From: Lachnospiraceae bacterium
Lineage (GTDB): Bacteria > Bacillota > Clostridia > Lachnospirales > Lachnospiraceae
Direction: 5' to 3'
Assembly: GCA_023664345.1 (NCBI GenBank)
Contig: JAMPFQ010000010.1
Location: 56,990-120,989 of the forward strand
Length of the DNA stretch: 64,000 nt
In this document: positions 1 to 10,800 of the stretch, one piece after another
How the letters are laid out: the number at the start of each line of letters is the position of its first letter
Position numbering within the stretch: the first letter of the stretch is position 1
Program-made: the position numbers and the translations under genes
Notes under the pieces: model-generated
Told to the model about the DNA's origin: nothing
Database searches by the model: none
Seen by the model: only the letters and a program-made list of their open reading frames with translations

Positions 1-2276
1 CCACCGACCTTTCCCAGATCCGCCAGATGCAGCGGGAGACAAAAGACGCCCTGAACCGGCTGTTCAAATATGGCGGCACTTCTTTCGGAAGCAATGCCAA
101 TCTGGGATTTTCCATCAGATCCCTGGAGATTGGAAGCACCCTTTCCATCTCTGAACTTATAAAGATCGCCTCTTTTCTGGACAATGTGAACCGCATCAAG
201 ACCTATGGCAGAAAGGACAGAGAGGATGCTCCTGAGGATTCCCTGGATCCTTATTTTGAACAGCTGACGCCCCTGACCCAGATCGCCAATGAGATCAACC
301 GCTGTATCCTGTCGGAGGAAGAGATTGCGGACGATGCCAGCCCCAGGCTGAAAAGCATCCGCCGCTCCATGGCGCTGACCAACGAGAAGATCCATTCCCA
401 GCTGACTTCCATACTCAACGGTCCTTACCGCACTTATCTGCAGGACGCCGTTATCACCACCAGGAATAACCGCTACTGCATCCCCGTGAAATCCGAATAT
501 AAGGCGCAGGTAAACGGCATGGTGCACGACCAATCTGCCACAGGCTCCACTTTCTTCATCGAACCCGCGGCTGTGGTCAGCCTGAACAATGAGCTGAAAG
601 AACTGGATCTGCAGGAGCAGGAAGAGATCAACATCATCCTCGCCACCTTGAGCGCCCAGGCTGGGGAACACACTGAAGCGCTGGCAAAGGATCAGAAGAT
701 CATGACCGCTCTGGACTTTATCTTTGCCAGGGCGGAACTTGCCATGGATATGAACGGCACGGAACCTCTCTTTAACACGGAGCATTACATCAACATACGA
801 AAGGGCCGCCATCCACTCCTGGATAAGAAAAAGGTGGTCCCCATCGACATTCATCTGGGAAAAGATTTCAATCTGCTGATCATCACCGGCCCTAACACCG
901 GCGGCAAAACCGTATCCCTGAAAACAGTGGGGCTTTTTACCCTGATGGCGCAGGCGGGACTTCATATTCCAGCCCTGGACCGCTCGGAACTCTCCATTTT
1001 TACGGAAGTTTACGCGGATATCGGTGACGAACAGAGTATCGAGCAGAGTTTATCCACATTTTCTTCCCACATGAAGAGCATTGTCCACATTTTGAAGCAC
1101 GCGGACGCGGATTCCCTCTGCCTGTTTGACGAACTTGGGGCAGGCACGGATCCCACGGAGGGCGCCGCCCTGGCCATTGCCATCCTGAATTTCCTGCATG
1201 ACAGGGGAATCCGCACCATGGCAACCACCCACTACAGCGAGCTGAAAATCTACGCCCTTTCCACCTCCTTTGTGGAAAATGCCTGCTGTGAATTCAGCGT
1301 GGAGACCCTGCAGCCCACTTACAGGCTCCTCATCGGCATTCCCGGCAAGAGCAATGCTTTCGCCATCTCCTCCAAGCTAGGGCTGTCAGACGATATCATC
1401 AATGCCGCAAAGGAGCAGATCGGCAAGGAAGAAAAAAGTTTTGAGGACGTGATCGCCGACCTGGAACAGAGCCGCGTTACCATCGAGAAAGAACAGCGGG
1501 AAATCGCCGAGTATAAAGAACGCATCCGCACTCTCCAGGATCAGCTTCAGAAAAAGAATGAGAAGATCGACCAGGCAAAAGATAAAATCCTAAGAGAAGC
1601 CAACGAAAAGGCAAAGGAGATCCTGCAAGAAGCAAAGGAAGTGGCGGATGAGACCATCCGCGACTTTAACAGAGCGGGAGCCGGTACCGATATCAGGGAA
1701 CTGGAGCAGAAACGCCAGAAAGTCAGGGATAAGATCAGTGAAAAGAATGAAAAGCTTTCCCTGAAAAACGGTTCCTCCCTGAGAAAGCCCGACAAAAAAG
1801 CGTTGGATCCAAAAAAATTGAAAAAGGGCGATTCCGTGAAGATCGTATCCATGGGCTTAAAGGGGATCGTGAACACACTGCCCGACGCGAAAGGGAATCT
1901 TTTCGTGCAATGCGGCATCATGCGCACCCAGGCCAATATCCGCGACCTGGTGCTGATAGAGGAGAATCCTGTTTCCGCCCCTGTCCTGCAGAGAAGCAAC
2001 ACCAGCAAGATCAAGATGTCCAAATCTTTTTCCATTTCCACGGAGATCAATCTGCTGGGCAAGACTGTGGATGAAGCCATCGCGGAGCTGGACAAATATC
2101 TGGATGATGCTTATCTGGCACACCTGCCCAGCGTGCGGATAGTCCACGGCAAAGGGACCGGCGCCCTGCGCAACGCCGTCCAGAATCATCTGAAACGGCT
2201 GAAATATGTAAAGGAATACCGTCTGGGAGAATACGGCGAGGGAGATGCGGGCGTTACTATCGTGACTTTTAAATAA
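1..2276 (+). CDS. mutS2: Endonuclease MutS2, 3' part (5' end outside window)
   Basis: MutS2 is a DNA-binding ATPase with a nuclease domain; family members suppress recombination or act in ribosome rescue. The frame is open from base 3, and the first ATG at 27 is internal, because the family normally has about 40 more residues before it. Visible parts are the core and clamp region, Walker A GPNTGGKT near base 890, Walker B with DELGAGTDP near base 1130, a long Glu/Lys-rich coiled coil (about 1420-1780) and a C-terminal Smr domain (about 2045-2276) with HGKGTG. The stop at 2274 is followed directly by the next gene's ribosome binding site, suggesting co-transcription with the two-component pair. 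Identity is secure. Confidence 0.95.
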   Translation, partial: TDLSQIRQMQRETKDALNRLFKYGGTSFGSNANLGFSIRSLEIGSTLSISELIKIASFLDNVNRIKTYGRKDREDAPEDSLDPYFEQLTPLTQIANEINRCILSEEEIADDASPRLKSIRRSMALTNEKIHSQLTSILNGPYRTYLQDAVITTRNNRYCIPVKSEYKAQVNGMVHDQSATGSTFFIEPAAVVSLNNELKELDLQEQEEINIILATLSAQAGEHTEALAKDQKIMTALDFIFARAELAMDMNGTEPLFNTEHYINIRKGRHPLLDKKKVVPIDIHLGKDFNLLIITGPNTGGKTVSLKTVGLFTLMAQAGLHIPALDRSELSIFTEVYADIGDEQSIEQSLSTFSSHMKSIVHILKHADADSLCLFDELGAGTDPTEGAALAIAILNFLHDRGIRTMATTHYSELKIYALSTSFVENACCEFSVETLQPTYRLLIGIPGKSNAFAISSKLGLSDDIINAAKEQIGKEEKSFEDVIADLEQSRVTIEKEQREIAEYKERIRTLQDQLQKKNEKIDQAKDKILREANEKAKEILQEAKEVADETIRDFNRAGAGTDIRELEQKRQKVRDKISEKNEKLSLKNGSSLRKPDKKALDPKKLKKGDSVKIVSMGLKGIVNTLPDAKGNLFVQCGIMRTQANIRDLVLIEENPVSAPVLQRSNTSKIKMSKSFSISTEINLLGKTVDEAIAELDKYLDDAYLAHLPSVRIVHGKGTGALRNAVQNHLKRLKYVKEYRLGEYGEGDAGVTIVTFK

Positions 2277-2297
2277 ATGAGGAGGCATGGTTATCAA

Positions 2298-3002
2298 ATG
2301 GTCAGCAAACAAAAAATCTTGATCTGTGACGACGACAACAATATAGCGGAACTGATCTCCCTGTATCTGAACAAGGAGTGTTTTGAGACCCTGATCGTCA
2401 ATGACGGTGAATCCGTTCTGCCCGCCATGGAGACCTTTTCTCCTAACCTGATCCTGCTGGATATCATGCTTCCCGGCATGGACGGCTATCAGGTATGCCG
2501 GGAAGTGCGAGCAAAGTACTCCGTGCCCATTATCATGCTTTCCGCCAAGGGCGAGGTCTTTGATAAGGTGCTGGGACTGGAACTGGGGGCTGACGATTAT
2601 ATCGAAAAGCCCTTTGATTCCAAGGAACTTGTGGCCCGTGCCAAGGCGGTGCTGCGCCGCTACAAGCCTGCTGCCGCTGTACCCCAGAATTCAGATGACA
2701 AATGCGTGGAATATACCAACCTGTCCATCAACCTGACCAACTATTCCGTGATCTATATGGGGCAGACCATCGATATGCCCCCCAAGGAACTGGAACTGCT
2801 GTATTTCCTCGCCTCCTCGCCCAACCATGTATTCACCAGGGAGCAGCTGCTGGATCAGATTTGGGGCTACGAATACATCGGCGATACCCGCACGGTGGAC
2901 GTACATATCAAGCGCCTGCGGGAGAAGATCAAGGATCATGCCAACTGGAAGATCTCTACCATCTGGGGAATCGGCTACAAGTTTGAGGTAAGGAATCCAT
3001 GA
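2298..3002 (+). CDS. OmpR/PhoB-family response regulator
   Basis: DNA-binding response regulator, phosphorylated by the kinase that follows it. The receiver domain covers about residues 1-120, with the acidic DDD pocket near residue 11, phospho-acceptor D54 in LLDIMLPG and the conserved Lys in EKPFD. A winged-helix output domain covers about 135-234, with the typical ending GIGYKFE. The frame could open at 2277, but a GAGGAGG ribosome binding site at 2279-2285 supports the ATG at 2298. The gene overlaps the kinase by 4 bases (ATGA), so translation is probably coupled. The signal and targets cannot be read from sequence. Confidence 0.93.
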   Translation: MVSKQKILICDDDNNIAELISLYLNKECFETLIVNDGESVLPAMETFSPNLILLDIMLPGMDGYQVCREVRAKYSVPIIMLSAKGEVFDKVLGLELGADDYIEKPFDSKELVARAKAVLRRYKPAAAVPQNSDDKCVEYTNLSINLTNYSVIYMGQTIDMPPKELELLYFLASSPNHVFTREQLLDQIWGYEYIGDTRTVDVHIKRLREKIKDHANWKISTIWGIGYKFEVRNP

Positions 3003-4426
3003 GAAAGACCCTCTACCTGAAGTTCATACTGGCTTATGTCATTTTCGGGATATTTAGTTTTATCATAATGACTACCTTTGTACCCAGCATGACCATGGAG
3101 CATCTGGTCCGCGAAAAGGCAGAGAACCTTTACGCCGAGGCCACGCGGATCGCCAATACCTACGCCAACGGACTTTATACCAGTGAAACTGACCTTGAGA
3201 CAGTAAAGACGCAGCTGGATTCCCTTGCCATCTATCTGGAATCCGTGATCCGCATCATCAACCCCTCAGGGCGGCTGGTCATGGACACAGAAACCCCCAT
3301 CAATGTAGAGGAAGTGGTCATGATCGAAGAATTTGACCCTACCGTGACCAGCGGCTCCTATTATATGGTGGATCATTTCTTTGACAGCTTTGAAGATGAT
3401 ATGCTCAATGTCATTGCTCCCATCACCACGGATTACAAAGTAAAAGGATATGTCACCATCCACTGTGACATGGCGGATATCCAGGAATCCTGCAACAGTC
3501 TGCTGAACATCTCCTATATCACCCTGGTGATCCTGCTTTTGCTCTCCCTGATCATTCTGATCTTCTTCACGGAGATCGTATATATACCGCTGCGGAAGAT
3601 CACTTACGCTACGGAGCAGTACGCCGAGGGAAACATGCATTATGAATTTCAGGTTGACAGCGATGATGAGATGGGATATCTTGCAGCCTGCCTGAACTAT
3701 ATGGCCAGCCAGATCGCCGGGGCGGAGGACGACCAGAAAAAGTTCGTGGCAAACGTATCCCATGATTTCCGATCCCCTCTTACTTCCATCAGAGGTTATC
3801 TGGAAGCCATGATAGACGGCACCATTCCCCCGGAAATGCACGAAAAATACCTGAACATCGTGTTAAATGAGACCGACCGCCTGACCAAGCTGACCAACAG
3901 CCTTCTGATGCTGAACAATCTGAACACAAAGGGAATGCTGTTGGATCGGACGGACTTTGATATCAACAAGGTGATCCGAAACACTGCTGCCTCCTTTGAG
4001 GGCACCTGCCGCCAGAAGACCATCGCTATCGAACTGATCCTGACAGGACAGGAAATGCTTGTCAACGCGGATGTGGGAAGGATACAGCAGGTCCTGTATA
4101 ACCTAATCGACAATGCCATCAAGTTCAGCCACCACGATTCTGTCATTAAGATAGAGACCTCCCTGAAAAAGAACAAGCTGTTCGTTTCCGTAAAGGACAC
4201 CGGCATCGGCATTCCAAAGGACGACCTGAAACTGATCTGGGACCGCTTCTATAAATCCGACCTCTCCCGGGGCAGGGACAAGAAAGGGACCGGCCTGGGT
4301 CTCTCCATTGTAAAAGAGATCATCAACTGCCACGGGGAACATATCAACGTGATCAGCACGGAGGGGGCAGGAAGCGAATTTATCTTCTCTCTGGCGCTTT
4401 CTGTGCAGAATGAAGAGGAGGACTGA
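2999..4426 (+). CDS. Membrane sensor histidine kinase
   Basis: Sensor kinase partner of the preceding regulator. It has an N-terminal membrane segment (about residues 7-29), an extracellular sensor region of about 140 residues, a second membrane segment (about 170-192), a HAMP linker, a HisKA domain with phospho-acceptor H255 in VSHDFRSPLTS, and a HATPase domain with N box NLIDNAIKFS, G1 box DTGIGIP and G2 box GTGLGLSI. Length (475 residues) and layout match VicK/PhoR-like kinases. The extracellular domain has no motif I recognise, so the ligand is unknown. The start overlaps the regulator's stop codon. Confidence 0.92.
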   Translation: MRKTLYLKFILAYVIFGIFSFIIMTTFVPSMTMEHLVREKAENLYAEATRIANTYANGLYTSETDLETVKTQLDSLAIYLESVIRIINPSGRLVMDTETPINVEEVVMIEEFDPTVTSGSYYMVDHFFDSFEDDMLNVIAPITTDYKVKGYVTIHCDMADIQESCNSLLNISYITLVILLLLSLIILIFFTEIVYIPLRKITYATEQYAEGNMHYEFQVDSDDEMGYLAACLNYMASQIAGAEDDQKKFVANVSHDFRSPLTSIRGYLEAMIDGTIPPEMHEKYLNIVLNETDRLTKLTNSLLMLNNLNTKGMLLDRTDFDINKVIRNTAASFEGTCRQKTIAIELILTGQEMLVNADVGRIQQVLYNLIDNAIKFSHHDSVIKIETSLKKNKLFVSVKDTGIGIPKDDLKLIWDRFYKSDLSRGRDKKGTGLGLSIVKEIINCHGEHINVISTEGAGSEFIFSLALSVQNEEED

Positions 4427-4609
4427 TGGAGAATTTTATTGTTAGAAATATGAAAACATGGGACAATGTTGACACAGAAAGGCATTGTGTCAACTTCTGA
4501 TTCTATGTGCGCCAAAGCGCACGGAAATATGGTATACTATCAAAAAGTACGTGACTGTATGTCAATCATAACAGTAGTAATGACTAATTGTGAAGAAAGA
4601 GCATATACC

Positions 4610-4871
4610 ATGCCAGCATTACAAAAACAGCCAACTGTTACCACCCTGGAAGAATATGAGACGCTGCCGGAAGATGTCAGGGCTGAAATTTTTGACGGAA
4701 CAATTTATTACATGGCCAGTCCTTCACAAAATCATCAGATATGTGACTGTATATTATTTTGAAGGCAATCTTTTCAATGTTCCTTACACATTTGATTCTG
4801 TCATTAAGGTAAACATATATGAGGATTTGTATATTAATTTCGCTGATATTGCAGAGTTGTTAAACATATAA
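4610..4871 (+). pseudogene. Uma2-family endonuclease remnant with internal deletion and frameshift
   Basis: The ATG at 4610 opens a typical Uma2 (DUF820) N-terminus: LEEYETLPEDVRAEIFDG, then YYMASPSQNHQ. The reading frame then breaks. The last part of the family, ending in YINFADIAELLNI, is encoded in another frame from about 4745 to the stop at 4869. The middle, which holds most of the PD-(D/E)XK nuclease core, is missing. An intact member has about 180-200 residues; only about 85 are represented. No functional product is expected. Uma2 genes are common in gut Firmicutes and often decay. Confidence 0.75.
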
Positions 4872-4948
4872 CTTTTGCGGAAACACATACAGAAAAAAAA
4901 ATATATTTTAAGTTCGAAATAAGTCAATAATGAAAGGAATATGGAACC

Positions 4949-5419
4949 ATGAAAAAAATGATATATCTTTTACTGCCATTACAGGTACTTATCTTATTAT
5001 TAAGTCCTCGTTTCGGATGGAAAATGCACAATCCTGAGTCAATTGTTCTTTCCTATGGGGGCACTGTGTATGCAGATGGAAAAATCCATACCCTTTATCA
5101 AAATGAAAATGAAAGTGTTGACATTTCCTATGAGAATTTATTTTCAAAAAAATTTCTCATAACAATAAACGATAAAGACGAATATGAAATGGAGGTTGGA
5201 ATAGACGGGGCAACTTACAACGATACAAACTCCCTGCACTTTACCGACGCCGACATTATATGGAATGATTCATGCGGCATATTCTGGTGGAGATACATTT
5301 TGACAATTGCAATGACCATCTTCAGTATCTTATTGGTTAAACGCAAAAATCGCATAAATATATTTTCCTGCATTTTATATGTAGTATCGTTTTTGATATC
5401 TTTCAGAATACTTTTTTAA
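4949..5419 (+). CDS. Small membrane protein of unknown function
   Basis: A 156-residue protein that I do not recognise. It has an N-terminal hydrophobic segment (about residues 3-20) that could be a signal anchor, a soluble middle rich in Asp, Asn and Tyr, and two C-terminal hydrophobic segments (about 112-130 and 137-155) split by the basic KRKNR. The ribosome binding site AAAGGA lies at 4932-4937. It is followed by a clear terminator at 5505. Nothing in the neighbourhood suggests a role. It is AT-rich compared with the mutS2 region, so it may be recently acquired together with the decayed Uma2 gene. Confidence 0.65.
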   Translation: MKKMIYLLLPLQVLILLLSPRFGWKMHNPESIVLSYGGTVYADGKIHTLYQNENESVDISYENLFSKKFLITINDKDEYEMEVGIDGATYNDTNSLHFTDADIIWNDSCGIFWWRYILTIAMTIFSILLVKRKNRINIFSCILYVVSFLISFRILF

Positions 5420-5504
5420 TCTGCCTGCCGCTCTGATAACAAAGTAAATTTGTATCTGACGAAACAGGTGTAAAAGATACACATTAGATACATATTCCCA
5501 CTAC

Positions 5505-5540
5505 AATGGTTTTGATCAGAGCCTGGTCAAAACCATTTTT
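5505..5540 (+). terminator. Rho-independent terminator
   Basis: The perfect 11-base arms AATGGTTTTGA (5505-5515) and TCAAAACCATT (5527-5537) are followed by a T run. It ends the transcript of the small membrane protein before the lipoprotein gene. Confidence 0.85.
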
Positions 5541-5564
5541 ATATGTTATAGAGAGATAAAATAT

Positions 5565-7826
5565 ATGAAAAAAAATAAAACCACTTTATCCATTATCCTG
5601 TTCCTCACTTTCCTGTTCATGGCAGGATGCGGAAAAGAGAATGCGGATCAAACCTCCGATATCCCACAGTCCTCCAACATGCAGCAAAATATTGCACAGG
5701 ATGTGGAACATGGCACAAACGAAATGACCCATTGGAACGCATCCCACTTTCCAATGCCGGAGCAATACGAAACAGCTACGGTAGCAGGCAGCAGTATCTA
5801 CGCCTGCGGTTATGGGGAAAAAGGTGTGACCGTCTCAGTATTTTCTACAGATAGCATGGAACAGACCGAATCCCATACCATCCCGGAAGCTACCGAGGTA
5901 AAGAACATTTCCGTAAGTGCTTCTGAAGAAATATACCTTTTTGGCAGTACGGGAGACAGCGACACTTTATGGAAAATAAACCGGGATGGCAGCAGCGGTA
6001 CAATAGAGGAGATTGAAATAGAGGATGTCGGACTGTGGCCGTCATTGAAGAATTTTTACGCGGACAGCAGCGGTCTTTATTATTTATGGTATGAAATGAG
6101 CGTACCCTGCGCCGAAGTATATGAGGACGGTGAGGAAGACGTTTACACAAGGCTGGACAGGATCTATGTAAAAGATGCTCAGATGAAGACCATTGTTTAT
6201 GAACAGATCCCTGATTCCAACCATAATAAACTGATCAGCCTTATCTTTGATGAGGATGGCATCCCTATGCTTTTGGCAAAGGACGAGGACGGATATTATA
6301 TCCGGAGAGCCCGCACCACGGACGGAGAACCATATGAACCCAGCCGTCTGGAAACAGACGGAAATACGTTCTACAATCTGGAAAACACCCGCATGCTGGC
6401 ATATACACAGGATGGACTGCTGTATACCCTGGATGGTTCCCTGCATCTCTATCATACCTCTGATTCCCGAGATGAAAAGCTTCTGAACCTTGCAGGCGCC
6501 GGCATACGGGAGGAGGATATCATTTATCTGGGGATGCGAAACGACAGGATCGAAATCATAGACAATCACAAGAGATCCCAACCGTCAGAATATACTTCCA
6601 TCGAACAGGGAGAAAGCCGGAAAACTCTGCTTACATTAGGCATCATGACGCTCCAGCCGGAAATGATGGAGATTGTCGCGTCATTTAACCGTTATCAGAA
6701 CAAAGTGACAGTAGAACCGATCATTTATGTCAATGATCTTGATTACGACAGAGGATATGAGAAATTGACATTGGATGTCATTCAGGGAAAAGCTCCCGAC
6801 CTGATCGATGTTTCCGGACTGGAATATGAAAGCCTGGCAAACGCCGGGGCATTCGCCGACCTGTATCCATTGATGCAGCAAGACGACGAATTAAACGCGG
6901 AAAGCCTTATATCCAGCATTTTAAAAATATATGAGATAGAAGGTCATCTATATACGATCGCGCCCGCTTTTCGGGTCTATACCATGTGGGGAGCAGGCAG
7001 CATGATAAACGGACGGAAAGGGATCAATGTGGAGGAAATGGTACAGATGCTTCAGGATAACGGTGGGGACATTAACAGTATCTACGGTTTTTCCGCTGAT
7101 GAGGACGTCCTTACCACATTGTGTACTTTTAATATGGACAAATTTATTAACTGGGATGACGGAACCTGTGATTTTACCGGAAAAGAGTTCCAGCAGACGT
7201 TACATTTCGCCAGGGAATATCAGGGAAAATATTATGAAAGCCTGTATCATTGTATCCAAAACCATGATATCCTGCTGACCCTCGGCCTGATCAATTCTGT
7301 GGAGGATTACCGGATCGAATCAGAACTGTACGGCGAGAATATCCAGTTTATCGGCTGCCCGACAGAAAACGGAAACGGTTCGGCGGCATTTTTCGCAGGA
7401 GGGGAAATCGCGATCAATTCCGGCGGCGCCCATCAGGAAGAAGCATGGGAATTTGTAAAATATCTCCTGCGGAACGGATACAATCATACCGGTTTTCCCC
7501 TGCTGAAAGAGCAGTTTGAGCAGATACTGACTGAATCAATGATTGAAACCTCCGTCACTGAAGACGGCGTGTCAAGTAAGTACGTTAAAGCAAGTTACCG
7601 TGAAGCAAACGTCATAGATATTTATGTATACAAGTGTGAACCTGAGGATGTAAAAACGGTCAGAGAACTGATTGACAGCGTAAGCAACAAATTCCGGTAT
7701 AATGTGCAGATACAAAATATCATCAGCGAGGAAACCGGGGCGTATTTTAACAACCAGAAAAGCATGGAGGAAGTATGTGCCATTATCCAGAGCAGGGTTC
7801 AATTGTACCTTGATGAGAAATATTAA
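5565..7826 (+). CDS. Large lipoprotein with a solute-binding-protein domain
   Basis: Secreted lipoprotein of 753 residues. The signal peptide ends in a lipobox (MAGC, Cys about residue 22), so it should be anchored outside the membrane. Residues about 60-345 are rich in short beta-strand-like stretches and may form a propeller-like module. From about residue 350 it resembles a family 1 extracellular solute-binding protein (motifs near PDLIDVSGLEYESLANAGAF, DLYPLM and FFAGGEIAINS). That is much longer than a normal binding protein of about 430 residues. No ABC permease genes adjoin it, so it may be an orphan sensor or uptake protein, perhaps linked to the dCache kinase next door. A bidirectional terminator follows. 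Confidence 0.8.
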   Translation: MKKNKTTLSIILFLTFLFMAGCGKENADQTSDIPQSSNMQQNIAQDVEHGTNEMTHWNASHFPMPEQYETATVAGSSIYACGYGEKGVTVSVFSTDSMEQTESHTIPEATEVKNISVSASEEIYLFGSTGDSDTLWKINRDGSSGTIEEIEIEDVGLWPSLKNFYADSSGLYYLWYEMSVPCAEVYEDGEEDVYTRLDRIYVKDAQMKTIVYEQIPDSNHNKLISLIFDEDGIPMLLAKDEDGYYIRRARTTDGEPYEPSRLETDGNTFYNLENTRMLAYTQDGLLYTLDGSLHLYHTSDSRDEKLLNLAGAGIREEDIIYLGMRNDRIEIIDNHKRSQPSEYTSIEQGESRKTLLTLGIMTLQPEMMEIVASFNRYQNKVTVEPIIYVNDLDYDRGYEKLTLDVIQGKAPDLIDVSGLEYESLANAGAFADLYPLMQQDDELNAESLISSILKIYEIEGHLYTIAPAFRVYTMWGAGSMINGRKGINVEEMVQMLQDNGGDINSIYGFSADEDVLTTLCTFNMDKFINWDDGTCDFTGKEFQQTLHFAREYQGKYYESLYHCIQNHDILLTLGLINSVEDYRIESELYGENIQFIGCPTENGNGSAAFFAGGEIAINSGGAHQEEAWEFVKYLLRNGYNHTGFPLLKEQFEQILTESMIETSVTEDGVSSKYVKASYREANVIDIYVYKCEPEDVKTVRELIDSVSNKFRYNVQIQNIISEETGAYFNNQKSMEEVCAIIQSRVQLYLDEKY

Positions 7827-7839
7827 GCCGGACAAAACG

Positions 7840-7872
7840 AAATCCCCGATGTATCCGCACCGGGGATTTTCA
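7840..7872. terminator. Bidirectional terminator between convergent genes
   Basis: AAATCCCCG (7840-7848) pairs with CGGGGATTT (7861-7869). T or A tracts on both sides let it serve the lipoprotein gene (+) and the hybrid kinase gene (-). Confidence 0.85.
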
Positions 7873-7880
7873 TTCCTATC

Positions 7881-10800
7881 CTACTTCACAAACCGGCTCA
7901 GCACCTCCATAAAGATCCCAATATCCAAAGGCTTCGCGATATGGGCGTTCATGCCGTTCTTAATGGCTGCTTCCTTGTCTTCTTCCAGAGCGTTGGCAGT
8001 CATGGCGATAATGGGCAGGTCTTTCACATCATTCCTGGGCAGGCTCCGGATAGTCCTGGTGGCCTCGTAACCGTTCATAATGGGCATCTGCACATCCATC
8101 AAGACCACATCATAGTAATTTTCCTCAGACTTCCTCACCATATCTACCGCGTCCGTTCCGTCCGGCGCCGATTCCACCACAAAACCGGATTCCGTCAATA
8201 TGACCTCCGCAATCTCACGGTTCAACTCAATATCCTCCACCAGCAGGACACGCTTTCCATGGAAATCAGCCAGCGTCCATATGGAAGATTCCTCGTTCTT
8301 TTCCAACAGATTATTCGCCGCAAGCAGCGCAGATTTCAGGTCTGACAAGAAGAGCGGTTTCGCACAAAAGGCAGTGACGCCTGCTTTCTTGGCATCCTCT
8401 TCGATATCGGTCCAGTCATATGCGGTCAGGATGATAATGGGCGCTTCGTCCCCCACCGCGGCGCGGATCTTCCTGGCCGTTTCCACTCCGCTCATCTCCG
8501 GCATCTGCCAGTCAATGATATAGGTATGGTAAGAATCCCCTTCTTCATAAGCCCTCTTGGCACGATATGCCGCTTCCCTGCCTGAAGTAGTCCACTCGGA
8601 ACGCATACCGATCTGTTTCAGCATCTTGCTCACGCTGTCGCATACATTGAAATCATCATCCACCACCAGCGCACGCAGCCCGTGAAGTTCCTTGATCTGT
8701 TCCGCGTTCTTTTCCACATCCTGCAGCTTCAGGCTTAATTCCACCGTAAAAACAGTACCCTTTCCCACTTCGCTTTCCACGGAGATAGTGCCGTTCATCA
8801 TCTCCACGATATTCTTCGTGATGGCCATGCCAAGCCCTGTTCCCTCGATCCCGCTGCGGGTGGTGCTTGTTTCCCGCTCAAAAGGCTCAAACACATGATC
8901 CACAAATTCTTTTGACATACCGATTCCATTATCCTTGATCACAAAGACATAATCTCCATATCCATGGCGGAATGTGGTCTTCTGCGTGATCCTGAAAGAG
9001 ATGCTTCCTTTCGCGGGCGTATACTTTACGGCATTGCTCAACAGATTGATGAACACCTGATTCATCTTCAGCGGATCCGCTATCACATCCTCGTTGGCAA
9101 CCTCAAAGGTATCGATGAACAGTTCCAGCTGTTTCGCCTTTACCTGGGGCTGTATGATATTGACCAGATTATGCATCAGTTCGGAAATATTACATTCCTG
9201 CTCTTTAATCTGCACCTTGCCGCTCTCGATCCTGCTCATATCCAGGATATCGTTGATCAGACTGAGCAGGTGATTGCTGGACGAAAGTACTTTCTCCAAG
9301 CAGTCCTGTACCTGCTCCTTATTGTTAATATGGCTCACCGCAATGGTGGTAAAACCTATGATGGCGTTCATGGGCGTGCGGATATCATGGGACATATTGG
9401 AAAGAAAAGTGGTCTTGGCAGCATTGGCATGCTGTGCCTGCATGAGGGCATCCTGCAGGGCCTGAGTCTGTTCCCGCTGTTTCTGAACCTGTTCCGTGAT
9501 CTCTTTCGATACCACCATGACCATGATATCGTCCGTGTCGTAATCCCGCGTCATGATGAATGTCTGCCTTACGCACATCTGCCTGTCGGCGGACTCCCAG
9601 CCCCAGAAATCCACATTGACTTCCGCAATACCCTGTTCAAAGCATTTTTTCAGGTGATCCATATTGACGACTCTGCCATACTCTTCCAGAGATTCCTTTA
9701 AAATAAATTCTTTCCACCTTTCAAAGCATTCCGAAGCCTTACATGGAACGGTCAATCCCACTTTTTCCAACATGGAAAGCGTCCTGCCATCCAGTTCGCG
9801 TACAATATCCTCCTCGATCAGATCTTTGGTCAGGTTAAACTCAAAGGTACAGAACGCATTGGAGGTAATGGCGATCCGATACTGCCTCTCTTTCCTGTCC
9901 GCAAGGGACATTTCCGCCTGGATGCGCAGTTCCTTTTCCTTGACCTCCGTGATATTCTGGCGGATGAACAGAACTTTGCTGGCTCTGCCGTCCTTTCTCT
10001 CCAGGCAGACTATGTTGATGTGTTCCCATTCCTCCCTGCCATGATTCGACACATGGCCCTCATAACGCAGGTCATTATGTTCATCCATAGCCTTGATAAT
10101 GGAATCCTGATCAAGTATTTCCGTAAAATTTCGGCGGTCTTCTTCCTCTATTATTTTGTTGCAAATATGATCTACCAGATTCTGATAACTTCCATTGTCC
10201 GAAAAACTGCTGTCTTCCGGCTTTGTCCCTGCCAGATACTGATAAGTATCAGTCTCAAAGTCCGCCATGGCAAAGCGGGCAAACAGGATATTGATGCCTT
10301 TGATGATATATCCCATCTCCTGGTTTTCCTGTTCCAGCTGCTTCTTTTCCCGCCTTGCGTTTACAAACACCAATATAATATAGATCACAAACATACAGAT
10401 CAGCATTGCTTCCAGTCGGATTCCTACAAAGTTTTCGGCTTTTATCATACTCTCCGTGACACTCTTGGGAAATGTCTGTACCAGGACAAATTCGTTTCCC
10501 TGAAGATATCTTACACAGATATTATCCGTTTTACTGCCGGGAGCACAGATAAAAGCGCCCTCGCCGCCATTTTCAAACACATCTTCTGCCTGCCTTGCGG
10601 TATCCTTATCGATCATTTCCATATCCAAAAGTGTATCGATGATTTTTCCCGCATGTCCTTTGGCGTCAGAGCAGGCAAGGATCCGTCCGTCCGGCATACA
10701 CAGATGTACCGATGCGGCCTCGCCGAAATAAGTAGTCTTGAGCATATCTTTCAGATATTCTTCCGCAAGATACGCACCCCGCAGCACCCCGATAATCTCG